DNA of 64,000 bases from Spiroplasma helicoides (lineage in GTDB: Bacteria; Bacillota_I; Bacilli_A; Mycoplasmatales; Mycoplasmataceae), in contig NZ_CP017015.1 of the NCBI RefSeq assembly GCF_001715535.1, positions 1 to 64,000 of the forward strand, given 5' to 3'. The notes under the pieces were generated by a model. It was not told the origin of the DNA and did no database searches. It saw only the letters and a program-made list of their open reading frames with translations. Below are positions 46,435 through 63,144 of the stretch, piece by piece. The number at the start of each line of letters is the position of its first letter. Position 1 is the stretch's first letter. The translations under genes were made by a program, and so were the position numbers.

Positions 46435-46803
46435 ATGGCAATTACAAAAGATGATATTATTAAAGCTTTAGAAGAAATGAAATTAACTGAATTAAACGAT
46501 TTAGTTAAAGCTATCGAAGATCACTTTGGGGTTGTTGCAGCAGCAGCTGTAGCAGCACCAGCAGCAGGCGGAGGGGCAGCAGCAGCTCCATCAGAAGTTA
46601 GCGTTATGTTAACAAATGCTGGAGGAAACAAAGTTTCAGTTATTAAAATAGTTAAAGAAATCACAGGTTTAGGATTAATGGATGCTAAAAAATTAGTGGA
46701 CGGAACTTTACCAGTAGCTATTAAAGAAAATGTAAAAGTTGAAGAAGCAGAAGAAATGAAAAAACAATTAATGGAAGCTGGAGCTTCAGTAGATTTAAAA
46801 TAA
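46435..46803 (+). CDS. rplL: 50S ribosomal protein L7/L12
   Basis: The multicopy stalk protein that recruits translation GTPases. The 122-residue product has the dimerising N-terminus, an Ala/Gly/Pro-rich hinge ([14 protein letters not shown]) and the C-terminal globular block [19 protein letters not shown]. Shine-Dalgarno AAAGGAG. A strong terminator separates it from the acetyltransferase; rpoB is 5 kb away instead of adjacent. Confidence 0.97.
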   Translation: MAITKDDIIKALEEMKLTELNDLVKAIEDHFGVVAAAAVAAPAAGGGAAAAPSEVSVMLTNAGGNKVSVIKIVKEITGLGLMDAKKLVDGTLPVAIKENVKVEEAEEMKKQLMEAGASVDLK

Positions 46804-46817
46804 TATTTTATTTTTTT

Positions 46818-46858
46818 AAGATTATTACAATCAATTTTGGTTGTAATAATCTTTTTTT
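46818..46858 (+). terminator. Terminator after rplL
   Basis: 13-bp perfect stem AAGATTATTACAA / TTGTAATAATCTT, loop of 10, T run. Confidence 0.93.
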
Positions 46859-46886
46859 AATTTAAACTTTTAAAAAGAGGTGTTTT

Positions 46887-47492
46887 ATGGCAAAATCAAA
46901 TTTAATTAAATTATTGAAACCATACATAACAAATAAGAACATAGAAATTGGAGATTTTACATATTACTATACATTTGATGGTGAGCAAGGTTTAATAGAA
47001 TTTCAAAATAAAAATGTTTTGTATCATTTTCCACAATTCAATGACACCAAACTAGTTATTGGTAACTATTGTGCTATTGCAGATCAAGTTAAATTTATTA
47101 TGAGTGGTGCCAATCACAGAATAAACACAATATCAACTTATCCTTTTGAAATGTTTAAAGAGTTTAATGATGATCAAAATCTAATAAAAAACACACCAGA
47201 AATAAAAGGAGAAACTGTAGTTGGTCATGATGTATGAATTGGATATGGAGCTACAATTATGCCTGGAGTAAAAATTGGTAATGGATCAATAATAGGAGCA
47301 ATGAGTGTTGTTACAAAAAATGTAGAACCATATACCATCGTTGCTGGTAATCCAGCTAAAATAATTAGAAAAAGATTTAGCGATAAAAGTATAGAAAAAA
47401 TTGAAAAACTAAGGTGATGAGATAAAAGTCCCGAAGAAGTTAAAAAATTACTACCTTTATTAACTAGCACAAAAATAGAAGAGGACGAATAA
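46887..47492 (+). CDS. Xenobiotic acyltransferase, Vat/CatB-like
   Basis: A 201-residue left-handed beta-helix (hexapeptide) acetyltransferase. Segments [35 protein letters not shown] (catalytic His), [20 protein letters not shown] and [13 protein letters not shown] follow the streptogramin-A acetyltransferase VatD almost block by block. This family acetylates streptogramin A or chloramphenicol, but chromosomal members often have other substrates, so resistance is not implied. Two TGA Trp codons near the end, plus one at 47236. Shine-Dalgarno AAGAGGTG. It is followed 1 base later by a membrane protein gene. Confidence 0.88.
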
Positions 47493-47493
47493 A

Positions 47494-48324
47494 GTGAATC
47501 AGTGAATATTTAAAAAATTAGCTTACCTAAAAACAAACTACAGAGTTGTTATTCTAAAATTGTTTCTTTTAATTTCGGGAATGTTTTTAATGGCTTTGGG
47601 TATCAGATTATATATACCAACTCAAATTGGAGCTAGCCAAGTGGATTTCAGTATATACACAATGATTGGTTTAAAAAGCGGAACCACAGGTATATTTGAA
47701 AATAATAACCAGGTGCTTGAACAATACTATGCCAACTTTTTGACTTATTTTTACATAGGACTTACTTTTATAGCCGCAATTTTTTCTACTATTTCGACAA
47801 TTAAAGAGTTCAAATCAACAAAAGATAAAACAATTTGAATAAACTATACATTTAAAATATTGTTTGATGTGATAATTACATTTTTATTACCTCAGATAGT
47901 TAATTTATTTAATGATCTAATCTCTTCTAATAGCATTTTAAATCTACTGAGAGATGACTTTTCAGGACAAAATAGTCCTGGTAAAGCAGCCTGATTTTTC
48001 CTTTTAGCTTACATAATATATATTGTTGGTATTTGTTTATGAGTTAAATCAACATGGGCACTTGGACCGTATAATAGTATTTGTTCTGAGTTTGTAAGAT
48101 TGACAAAAATTAAATATGGTGCATCACGCTTTATTTGTGATATATTAATGATTTTGCCTGGTGTTCTTTTCTTTGGTCTAATAACAAATGGAGATAAATT
48201 GTCATTTTTCTTCACAAACTTTTCAATAGCAACAATGGTTTTTTTATTTTTAACAGGACCCATTTGTAACACTTTGATTAAAAGGCTTGACAAAGTTTTA
48301 GATTACAACAAACTAACAAAATAA
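47494..48324 (+). CDS. YczE/YitT-like membrane protein
   Basis: A 276-residue integral membrane protein with about six hydrophobic segments. The stretch WALGPYNSICSEFVRLT followed by a positively charged turn (KIKYGASR) resembles the GLGPWD motif of YczE/YyaS membrane proteins; function unknown. Start GTG at 47494, one base after the acetyltransferase stop, giving MNQWIFKKL; the Shine-Dalgarno lies in the preceding gene (GAGGACG). Many TGA Trp codons. It is likely co-transcribed with the acetyltransferase. Confidence 0.65.
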
Positions 48325-48376
48325 AAATATTTCCGAAAATAGTAAAAATATATGGAATAATTTTTAATTATACATA

Positions 48377-48382
48377 TATAAT
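48377..48382 (+). promoter_or_regulatory. -10 element for mreB
   Basis: TATAAT 28 bases before the mreB ATG; a second site GAAGGA/GGTGG overlaps the ribosome-binding region. Confidence 0.45.
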
Positions 48383-48409
48383 TATTATAGGAAGGAAGAT
48401 GGTGGTTGT

Positions 48410-49438
48410 ATGAAGGGCGACAAAAAATTTGTATCTATTGACTTAGGTACAGCATACACTCTTGTTTATGTAAATGGAAAAGGAATAGTTTATAATGAAG
48501 CTTCAATAGTTGCTTATAGAAGAAAAGATAACTCTATAATCGCAGTTGGTGAAGAAGCCTATAAAATGATAGGTAAAGGTAATAAAACAATAAAAATAGT
48601 TAAACCAATGGTAGATGGTGTAATTACAGATATAGAAACTACTACATCACAATTAAGATATATATTTAAAAAATTAAGAATCGAAAGTTACTTAAAAGGG
48701 GCAGTAGTTTTACTAGCATGTCCATCTGTTATTACAGGACTTGAAAAATTAGCACTTCAAAAAATAGCTATGAATTTTGGAGCATCCAGAGTATTTATAG
48801 AAGAAGAAGTGAAAATGGCAGCTTTGGGTGGAGGTATGAATATATTTGCACCAACAGGAAAATTAGTAATTGATAGTGGTGGTGGTACAACCGATGTTGC
48901 TGTGCTTGCATCAGGGGACATAGTTGTTTCAAAATCAATTAAAGTTGCTGGTAATTATTTAAATGAAGAAATTAGAAGATTCATAAGATCTCAATATGGA
49001 ATGGAAGTTGGGCAAAAAACCTCTGAAATGGTTAAAATAAATATTGGTTCACTTGCAAAATATTCTGATGAAAGACGCATGAAAGTATATGGAAGAGATG
49101 TTGTTTCGGGTCTTCCTAGAGAAATTGAGTTGTCACCAGAAGAAGTACGTGAAGTATTAAAAGTACCTGTATCAAAAATAATAGATTTAACAGTACAAGT
49201 TTTAGAAGAAACACCTCCAGAATTAGCCGGTGATATTTTCAAAAATGGAATTATAATTTGTGGTGGTGGAGCTTTAATTCGTGGGATAGATAAGTACTTT
49301 GCAGACACCCTTCAATTGCCAACAAGAGTTGGAGAACAGCCTTTGTTAGCAGTTATTAATGGTACAAGAAAATTTGAGAACCAGATTTTTGACTATATTA
49401 GAGAAGAAAAATTATCATCTTCATTAGTTAACTTTTAA
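48410..49438 (+). CDS. mreB: Actin-like cytoskeletal protein MreB
   Basis: MreB forms ATP-dependent filaments; in Spiroplasma the MreBs together with fibril shape and move the helical cell. The 342-residue product has the phosphate-1 loop VSIDLGTAYTLVY, phosphate-2 VIDSGGGTTDVAVL and the adenosine motif GIIICGGGALIRG. Position 1-loop Tyr replaces the more usual Asn in GTANTLVY. Spiroplasmas have several mreB paralogues; which one this is cannot be decided by eye. It has its own terminator and no mreC/mreD next to it. Confidence 0.95.
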   Translation: MKGDKKFVSIDLGTAYTLVYVNGKGIVYNEASIVAYRRKDNSIIAVGEEAYKMIGKGNKTIKIVKPMVDGVITDIETTTSQLRYIFKKLRIESYLKGAVVLLACPSVITGLEKLALQKIAMNFGASRVFIEEEVKMAALGGGMNIFAPTGKLVIDSGGGTTDVAVLASGDIVVSKSIKVAGNYLNEEIRRFIRSQYGMEVGQKTSEMVKINIGSLAKYSDERRMKVYGRDVVSGLPREIELSPEEVREVLKVPVSKIIDLTVQVLEETPPELAGDIFKNGIIICGGGALIRGIDKYFADTLQLPTRVGEQPLLAVINGTRKFENQIFDYIREEKLSSSLVNF

Positions 49439-49447
49439 ATTATTTAT

Positions 49448-49490
49448 AATCAAAAACTCTTTGTTATTAAAGAGTTTTTGATTATATTTT
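49448..49490 (+). terminator. Terminator after mreB
   Basis: AATCAAAAACTCTTT / AAAGAGTTTTTGATT, 15-bp perfect stem, T-rich tail. Confidence 0.93.
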
Positions 49491-49659
49491 TTATACAAAA
49501 AATATTTCTATTAAGGAGAAGTAAAATTTATGAGCACACAAGTACAAGGAAATATATGTTGAGCAATGGCAATATTTGCTGCTTTATTAATGTGAATGTC
49601 ATTATGAGCATTCCCCAACTATTACAAAAAACAAAAAGTTTTTTTAGGAATATGAATAG

Positions 49660-49663
49660 CTTT
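49660..49663 (+). repeat. Target-site duplication, left (CTTT)
   Basis: CTTT at 49660-49663 matches CTTT at 50884-50887 just outside the right end. Confidence 0.8.
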
Positions 49664-49688
49664 TAAACTGGGAAAAATAAATTCTACA
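49664..49688 (+). repeat. IS left terminal inverted repeat
   Basis: 25 bp beginning TAAACTGGGAAAAA; pairs with 50859-50883 with one mismatch. Confidence 0.9.
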
Positions 49689-49709
49689 CTAGAAAGAGGT
49701 GTAGAATTT
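49679..49709 (+). promoter_or_regulatory. Hairpin masking transposase ribosome-binding site
   Basis: AAATTCTACAC (49679-49689) pairs perfectly with GTGTAGAATTT (49699-49709), loop TAGAAAGAG, followed by T residues. The likely Shine-Dalgarno AGAGGTG (49695-49701) falls in the loop and stem. A transcript reading in from outside would fold it and hide the site or terminate. Confidence 0.65.
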
Positions 49710-49712
49710 TTT

Positions 49713-50855
49713 ATGTCAAAAAACCTAACTGTAGAAGAATGAATGAAAATAATTCAAATATATAAAAAACAAGGAATTCAAATTGCAGAACAAGAATATC
49801 GTATAATTAAAGCAAAACAGATTAAATTTTCACAATTTATTAAAAAAAGAATAAAACAAAAAACTTATTTAGTAGATAATTATGGTATGAAAAGTTTAAA
49901 TAGAAAAAAAGGCTCTGGAAGATACAAAAAAAGAGATGATTCTGATATTCCAGGAATAATTAGTGATCTAACTGAAGAGCAAAAAAGAGAAATAATTGAA
50001 GATTGAATAAAAAGTCAGAGAGATAAAAAGGAAAGAAATGCGATTAGCAAAATAAAATCTCTAAACATAAGTATGAAAGCAAGAATTATATCAATGCATA
50101 GAACAACATTTTACAAAAAACCAAAAGTTAGAAGATATAAATACAATAATTTAAAAAACACAGTTGAAGAAATATTAAAGGAGTCCAAGTTTATATATGG
50201 TAGCAGAAAAATAAGTGTTTTATTAAAAGAAAAACATATGTCAATCAACGATAGAACTTTAAGGCACTATCTAAAAAGATGAGGTTTTATAATTAAAACC
50301 CGAATTAAAAAAAGACAAGCAGAATCAAAAAATATTAATACTAAATTTAAGGATTTAGTGAAGCGCAATTATAATCCTACTATAGACAATATAATTGCTA
50401 CTGATGTTTCTTACATTCCGGGTTTGGTAGAAGGAAATAATTACTATTTATCTGCAGCTATTAGTCATAAAACTAAAAAAATTGAATCATGATGTTTATC
50501 AAAAAACAACAACTCGCAATTAGTTATAGATACTTTAAATAAAATTAATAAATCAAATTTTATATTACATTCAGATCATGGCTCTCAATACTCTAGTAAT
50601 GAAGTTATAGAATTGGTAAAACAAATGAATTGTCAAACTTCAATGAGCAGAGTTGGCAATTCCTTAGATAATAGAGAAATAGAGTATTTTTTTAGTTGTT
50701 TAAAAGGTGAGTATCTAAATCACATTAATACAAACAAAATGAATATTGATGAAATTTATAATCATATAGATTGATATATAGATTGATATAATAATAAAAG
50801 AATACAAAAAATTTTGAATTGAAAAACGCCAGCTACTGCCGGCGCTATTATTTAA
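49713..50855 (+). CDS. IS3-family transposase, single fused frame
   Basis: A 380-residue DDE transposase with an N-terminal helix-turn-helix region (MSKNLTVEEWMKIIQIYKKQ) and a C-terminal integrase core. The catalytic triad is Asp in ATDVSY, Asp in LHSDHGSQYSS and Glu in DNREIEYFF; exactly 35 residues separate the last two, the D-D-35-E of IS3. Most IS3 elements split this into orfA and orfB joined by -1 frameshift; here it is one frame, interrupted only by TGA Trp codons. An A6G heptamer at 49981-49987 could be a relic slippery site. The start ATG is 12 bases after AGAGGTG. Confidence 0.93.
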
Positions 50856-50858
50856 AAC

Positions 50859-50883
50859 TGTAGAATTTGTTTTTCCCAGTTTA
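50859..50883 (+). repeat. IS right terminal inverted repeat
   Basis: Begins TGTAGAATTTGTTTTTCCC and ends AGTTTA; reverse complement of the left end with one mismatch. Confidence 0.9.
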
Positions 50884-50887
50884 CTTT
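50884..50887 (+). repeat. Target-site duplication, right (CTTT)
   Basis: Second copy of the 4-bp target sequence. Confidence 0.8.
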
Positions 50888-51663
50888 AATAGTTTTTTTT
50901 GTAATCACACAAGTTCAAAGAATAATATATTTAGGACCATGACATCAAGAGGTTTTTATTGATAATAGTCATAAAGAATCAGTTAAAATACTTAAAAATT
51001 CTGGTCTTTACCTGAATCCAGCACGCGACGGTCAAGAATGATACCAAAATTTTGTCAACTATATACAACTTTCATTCTGTACAATTTCTTCATGATGTGT
51101 TTTCTTCTGTCTTATTCGTCCATCAAAATTAATTTTAGAATGTTTTTTCCCATTTATAATTATGGGTCCTGTTGTCACATTAATTTCACCAATGGATAAA
51201 CCAATTTTGTGATCTACAGTAGAGCAAGGATTTTTAAATTGATTTACCTTTTACCTTGGACATGCTTGTATATTATTTGGTGGGGCTTATTTATATTTAT
51301 ATGGATTTACAGGTTATAAGTTTGGAAAACAAGCAATCTTCAAAGCTATGATTACTGGAGCAATGGTTATTTTAGGTGTAGAAACATGAAATAGATTTTT
51401 TGGTACAAACTATATAATTGGAGATATTACTGGAGCGCTTGGTATAGAAGATATGCCCAGATTATATGTATTAATTTTAATATTTACAGTTGGTAATATA
51501 TACATAGCCCTAGGATTAAGTTTTGTCTATTTCTTTAAACCAATATATGAAAGAAATAATGATAACCAATTACATAAAACATGATGTCAAATATCTTTTA
51601 CCTTTTTAAAAACCAAATTTAACAAATCTAAAAATGTTAAAATAAATAAAAAGGATGAGTAAT

Positions 51664-51960
51664 ATGCTAGCTGGTATAGATTTACCACCATATATTTTTG
51701 GGGTATTTGCATTGTTATTGATAATTATTTCATTAACAGTTTTTCATGCTATAGCTTTTAATATTTGAATTTACAAAGAAAATAGGTCTAAATTTGCTAC
51801 AGTTATGTTTTGAATTACTTCAATAATAACTTGTGTACCAGGATTTATTCTTTGGATTACTTTTGAAACAGTTATTTTTGCACCAAACATCTATTGATTT
51901 CCATCTCAAATAAAGAAAGCTAAAGCTAAAAAACAGAAAAAAGAAGATAAAATGATTTAA
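51664..51960 (+). CDS. Small membrane protein, function unknown
   Basis: A 98-residue protein with two hydrophobic helices (about residues 10-33 and 45-72) and a Lys-rich cytoplasmic tail (KKAKAKKQKKEDKM). It starts 1 base after the stop of the interrupted membrane gene with Shine-Dalgarno AAGGATG, so it was probably co-transcribed and may now depend on a promoter within or after the IS. Three TGA Trp codons make it invisible under the standard code. I recognise no family. Confidence 0.7.
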
Positions 51961-52057
51961 ACTAAAATAAATAAAAAAAACCAAAATTACTCTTGATTTA
52001 TCTAGTGTTTTAATATAGAATTTGTTTGCGTATGTTTTACTTTAATGGAGGCAAAGA

Positions 52058-55924
<3,867 letters not shown>

Positions 55925-55936
55925 GGAGGAAGTTTT

Positions 55937-59692
<3,756 letters not shown>

Positions 59693-59697
59693 AAAAT

Positions 59698-59717
59698 ACA
59701 GCGCTCGCTGTTTTTTT
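59698..59717 (+). terminator. Terminator after rpoC
   Basis: ACAGC-GCTC-GCTGT stem-loop followed by seven T. Confidence 0.85.
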
Positions 59718-59744
59718 AATGTTTTTTTTTAAGATAAATTAAAA

Positions 59745-59753
59745 TGTTATTAT
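59745..59753 (+). promoter_or_regulatory. Extended -10 promoter for the frameshifted membrane gene
   Basis: TGTTATTAT, same nonamer as at rplK, rplJ and SRP RNA, 20 bases before the ATG. Confidence 0.5.
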
Positions 59754-59772
59754 TAATTAAAGGAGATATATT

Positions 59773-60323
59773 ATGGAAATTCTTGAAATTGTATTTTACT
59801 CGCTCCAATTTTTATTTATTTTTTGGAATACGGTTTTTATGAAAGAGATTATTCTAAAAAAGAAATTGATAAATCAAGAATTAGAAAGTTCTTAATAATA
59901 GGAACAATAGAAACTTCATTTATAGGCATTTCATTGCTCGTTATGGGGATTTTAGGATTATTCAATAAATCAAGTCAAAGTGATAGCGATTCTATATGAA
60001 TAATGAAGACTTTAATTGCTGATACAATTATTATAATAGATGTAGTTTTTTTAGCTTTTTTGTATATAAAAACTTGCTTTTTCGCAATTTCTTTAAAAAA
60101 TTTGTATAAGCATGTATCAAAAACTAACACTCACAAAAAAATAGTAGTCTTTTTATTTATTGCGTTTTTGCCTATTTTAGGTTATTTTACAACAATAATA
60201 ATGTATGCAATTATTGCCAAAGAACTTAAAACTGAAGGATTTGTTTTCAAAAATATAAAACACAAGCGAAGAAAAAATAAATTATTAGAAGAAGAACCCA
60301 AAAAAGAAGAGAAAGTTAATTAA
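59773..60323 (+). pseudogene. Membrane protein gene with a -1 frameshift in a T tract
   Basis: The ATG at 59773 has a strong Shine-Dalgarno (AAAGGAG) and reads MEILEIVFYSLQFLFI, then goes out of frame and stops at 59895 (40 residues). Adding one T to the six-T run at 59819-59824 restores a continuous frame through to 60323: FLEYGFYERDYSKKEIDKSR..., about 184 residues with three or four hydrophobic helices and a Lys/Glu tail. No family recognised. It may be a real mutation, phase variation by slippage, or a sequencing error. Confidence 0.65.
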
Positions 60324-60377
60324 TTTTATTTATATAAAAAAATTAAAAGGTGTATAGTTTAATAAAGGAGGTAAAGA

Positions 60378-60800
60378 GTGAACATATATATAGGAAACGA
60401 TCATACAGCGGTCGAAATGAAAAATAAAATAATAGAGTTTTTAAAAAGTGTCGGTAACAACGTAATTAATTTAGGAACAGACACAAGTGATTCTGTTGAT
60501 TATCCCGACTTTGGTAAAAAAGTAGCGCAAAAAGTAGTTGAAGACAAAGGTTCAAAAGGAATAGTAATATGTGGAAGTGGAATTGGCATTTCGATTGCAG
60601 CTAATAAAGTTAATGGCGCAAGAGCTGCATTATGTTATGAACTTGAATCAACAATGTTAGCAAGGCAACACAACGATGCAAACATATTAGCGTTAGGGGC
60701 AAGATTTATAGCTAATGAAAAAGCCATAACACTTGTAAAAACATTTTTAGAAACGCAGTTTGAAGGTGGGAGACACCAACACAGAATCGATAAACTATAA
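60378..60800 (+). CDS. rpiB: Ribose 5-phosphate isomerase B
   Basis: RpiB interconverts ribose 5-phosphate and ribulose 5-phosphate. The 140-residue product has family motifs GNDHTAVEMK, DYPDFGKKVAQKV, CGSGIGISIAANKV and RQHNDANILALG, including the catalytic Cys in CGSGIG. The start is GTG with AAAGGAGG (60364-60371). upp follows after 22 bases, so the two form a nucleotide-salvage operon. Confidence 0.94.
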   Translation: MNIYIGNDHTAVEMKNKIIEFLKSVGNNVINLGTDTSDSVDYPDFGKKVAQKVVEDKGSKGIVICGSGIGISIAANKVNGARAALCYELESTMLARQHNDANILALGARFIANEKAITLVKTFLETQFEGGRHQHRIDKL

Positions 60801-60822
60801 AATAGAAAAAGGGAGTACAAAA

Positions 60823-61446
60823 ATGGCACTAACAGTTATAGACCATCCTTTAATAAAGGATAAATTAACTAGAATGAGAAAAAGCGATACGTCATCAAAA
60901 GATTTTAGAGAAAATTTGAATGAAATTGGACAACTAATGGCTTACGAGGTTTTTAGAGATGTTCCATTAAAAGAAATTGAAATTGAAACACCTGTTTCAA
61001 AAACACAAGGTTACACAATTGATGTTCCGGTTGTATTAATACCAATTATTAGAGCTGGTTTAGGGATGACTGAAGGAATTCAAAGACTTGTTCCTACTTC
61101 AAGAATTGCACACATTGGTTTATATAGAGACGAAGAAACTCTAGAGCCTCATCAATACTATGCCAAAGCAACAAAAGATATTGATAAAAGCTATGTTTTA
61201 GTAGTGGATCCAATGTTAGCAACTGGCGGCAGTTGTTCAAAAGCAATTTCTATAGCAAAAGAATGAGGAGCTAAAAACATTAAATTTGTTTGCTTGGTAT
61301 CCGTTCAAGAGGGTGTCGATAGAATACAAAAGGATCATCCTGATGTTGATATATATACAGCAGCTTTAGACCCAATTTTAAATGAAGATGGGTATATTGT
61401 TCCGGGTTTAGGTGATGCTGGTGATAGAATTTTTGGTACAAAATAA
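60823..61446 (+). CDS. upp: Uracil phosphoribosyltransferase
   Basis: Upp makes UMP from uracil and PRPP, a main pyrimidine source in mollicutes. The 207-residue product has [12 protein letters not shown], the PRPP-binding loop [11 protein letters not shown] and the uracil-binding C-terminus [17 protein letters not shown]. One TGA Trp codon. Shine-Dalgarno AGGGAG. The rpiB-upp pairing feeds ribose phosphate and base into the same product. Confidence 0.96.
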
Positions 61447-61474
61447 TTACAAATATACACTTTTTTTATGACTT

Positions 61475-61483
61475 TGTTATAAA
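61475..61483 (+). promoter_or_regulatory. Extended -10 promoter for the hydrolase gene
   Basis: TGTTATAAA (TGn-TATAAA) 34 bases before the ATG at 61517. Confidence 0.45.
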
Positions 61484-61516
61484 ATAAACTTGTAAAATAA
61501 AAAATGTGGTGAGAAT

Positions 61517-62560
61517 ATGAGGAGTAGAGAATTAAGAAAAAGTAAATTAAGTTACAAAAAAAGTATGAAAGTGATAAAAAAATATATGTATGATACATTT
61601 AAAGTGACATTCATTATTATATTTTTTCCAATAGTATTTATACTAAGTTTTTTATGTTCAAGATTGTTTATACCTTATCTTTTCAAATATAAAAGAGAAG
61701 GGGTAACAAAGCAAGGGCATGAATTAAATACTTGAGAACAAGTTGAATATGATGTTAAAACTCGTGGAATTAAAGACTTTGCCATTAGAAAAGAAAATGT
61801 TGAAGAAATAATAATCGGTAGCGAAATAGGAAAAGTCAGTGCACTGCAAGTTATAAATCCAGAAAACAAATCTAATAAGTGAGTAATAGGACTACATGGT
61901 TTTAAACGAAATAAATATATTGGATTAAGAAATTGTAACTTCTTTTATAAAAAAGGTTATAACATATTAACATTTGATGCATATGCTCATGGTAAGACTT
62001 TTGGGAAAAAAAGTGACTTTGGTGTAACCAATGCAAAAATTTTAAATAACATAGTAACTTGAATAAAAAGTACATACAACCCTGAGGAAATCGGAATAGT
62101 CGGAGTTAGTATGGGTGCTTCAACAGGTTTATTATTTGCAAAAGACTACTATCAACAAAATAAAGTTAATTGACTTATTGCAGACTGCCCATTTATTGAA
62201 GCGGTTATTCAAATTAGATTTTTTTTGAAAAAGTATGTGAAGTTACCTTGAATTTTTATGTCATTGGCTATAAATAGAAACTTCAAGAAATATGCAAAAT
62301 CAGACATTTCAAAAATGAATCTTTTTAATGGTTATGAAAATTTTAAAGAACTTCCAATTTTATATCTACACGGATATAAAGACAGATTTATTACATACAA
62401 CTGCAGTGTTGTTATGTTTAACCTCAAAAAAGAGGTTGAGGAAAAACCAATAAGTGATATTGTGTTGTTTGATAATGCAGATCACTCATCTTGCTATCAC
62501 AAAAATGAACAACAATACGTTGAACAAGTTTTTAATTTTATAAGTAAAGCAAGTGCATAG
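61517..62560 (+). CDS. Alpha/beta hydrolase, membrane-anchored
   Basis: A 347-residue serine hydrolase. A hydrophobic N-terminal helix (about residues 30-57, FIIIFFPIVFILSFLC) anchors it. The fold motifs are WVIGLHGFKRN (oxyanion), the nucleophile elbow GVSMGAS, the acid HGYKDRF and the His in DNADHSSCY, so the triad is complete. It belongs to the esterase/lipase-like mollicute hydrolases; the substrate is unknown. Several TGA Trp codons. A terminator follows. Confidence 0.85.
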
Positions 62561-62584
62561 CGTTTTATATCTTTAATTAGATTA

Positions 62585-62611
62585 AAAAATTGGTGTAAAA
62601 ACCAATTTTTT
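62585..62611 (+). terminator. Terminator after the hydrolase gene
   Basis: AAAAATTGGT / ACCAATTTTT, 10-bp stem, loop GTAAAA, T run. Confidence 0.88.
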
Positions 62612-62735
62612 AATTTAAAAACCTTTTGCTTGCTATGCAAAAAAAATTTCTTAATTTATAAATTCACTTAAAACATATTTACTATTTTAAAAATAGGAGT
62701 ATTATATTTGAGATGGAACCTTTTGAGGGTGAACA

Positions 62736-63101
62736 ATGCTTAAAACTCTTTTCAAAAAAAACATTAAATATATTTACATGATATTACTACCAATTTACAT
62801 CGCGTTAACCGTAATATTGGTAGTTTTAAATTTATTTAGTGTAATCGATTATTCTTGAATAGTTGGTTTTATAGCAGCAGCAGCTTTTGGGTTTGCATCA
62901 TTTTTACTATTATACGTATCATCAAAGAAACTAGCACAAAATCAAAATCCTCATCTCTATGTATTTTTTTCAATACTGAGATTAGGATTATATATGGTTC
63001 CACTCCTTATAAGCATTTATTTACCTAATTACGTAAGTAGTTTTGGTGTATTGATTGGTTTTTTAATATCTTTAATTTTTCCAATGATATTAAAAAATTA
63101 G
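62736..63101 (+). CDS. AtpI-like small membrane protein (MG406 type)
   Basis: A 121-residue integral membrane protein with four hydrophobic segments, immediately upstream of atpB. In mollicutes a gene of this kind (MG406 in M. genitalium) always precedes atpB and is thought to be the AtpI equivalent that aids assembly of the c-ring. TGA Trp codon at 62857. Shine-Dalgarno GAGGGTG. The sequence itself carries no diagnostic motif; the call is from position, size and topology. Confidence 0.75.
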
Positions 63102-63144
63102 TTAAATAAATGTTTGTCAGGTATTTTTTAAATAGGGGGAGAAT

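Larger units (their letters stand above)
49664..50883 (+). mobile_element. IS3-family insertion sequence (IS150-like), 1220 bp
   Basis: The element is bounded by terminal inverted repeats of 25 bp with one mismatch: left 49664-49688 (TAAACTGGGAAAAATAAATT...) and right 50859-50883 (ending CCCAGTTTA). Both ends are flanked by CTTT, a 4-bp duplication normal for IS3 elements. It encodes one transposase. A hairpin at 49679-49709 masks the transposase ribosome-binding site. The insertion is complete and its transposase intact, so it may be recent and active. Confidence 0.92.
49530..51662 (+). pseudogene. YwaF-like membrane protein gene split by an IS element
   Basis: The gene starts at 49530 (Shine-Dalgarno AAGGAG) with MSTQVQGNICWAMAIF and is cut after codon 44 at 49663. 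Deleting the IS with one copy of the 4-bp target (CTTT) rejoins the frame exactly: GCT-TTA-ATA-GTT continues at 50888 and runs to 51662, giving a 302-residue membrane protein. Its second half (FYLGHACILFGGAYLY, then VETWNRFFGTNYI) resembles the YwaF/TIGR02206 family. The N-terminal fragment would be 45-odd residues with stop inside the IS. The insertion must have inactivated it, unless the 3' part is translated separately. Many TGA Trp codons. Confidence 0.85.

Noticed and set aside
49713-50855. IS transposase as orfA/orfB joined by -1 programmed frameshift at the A6G heptamer (49981-49987)
   Set aside because: Both parts are already in the same frame when TGA is Trp, so no frameshift is needed; A6G is common in this composition.
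62624-62642. TTTTGC/GCAAAA hairpin after the hydrolase terminator
   Set aside because: Only 6 bp with A/T ends and no T tail on the + strand; too weak to call a terminator or site.
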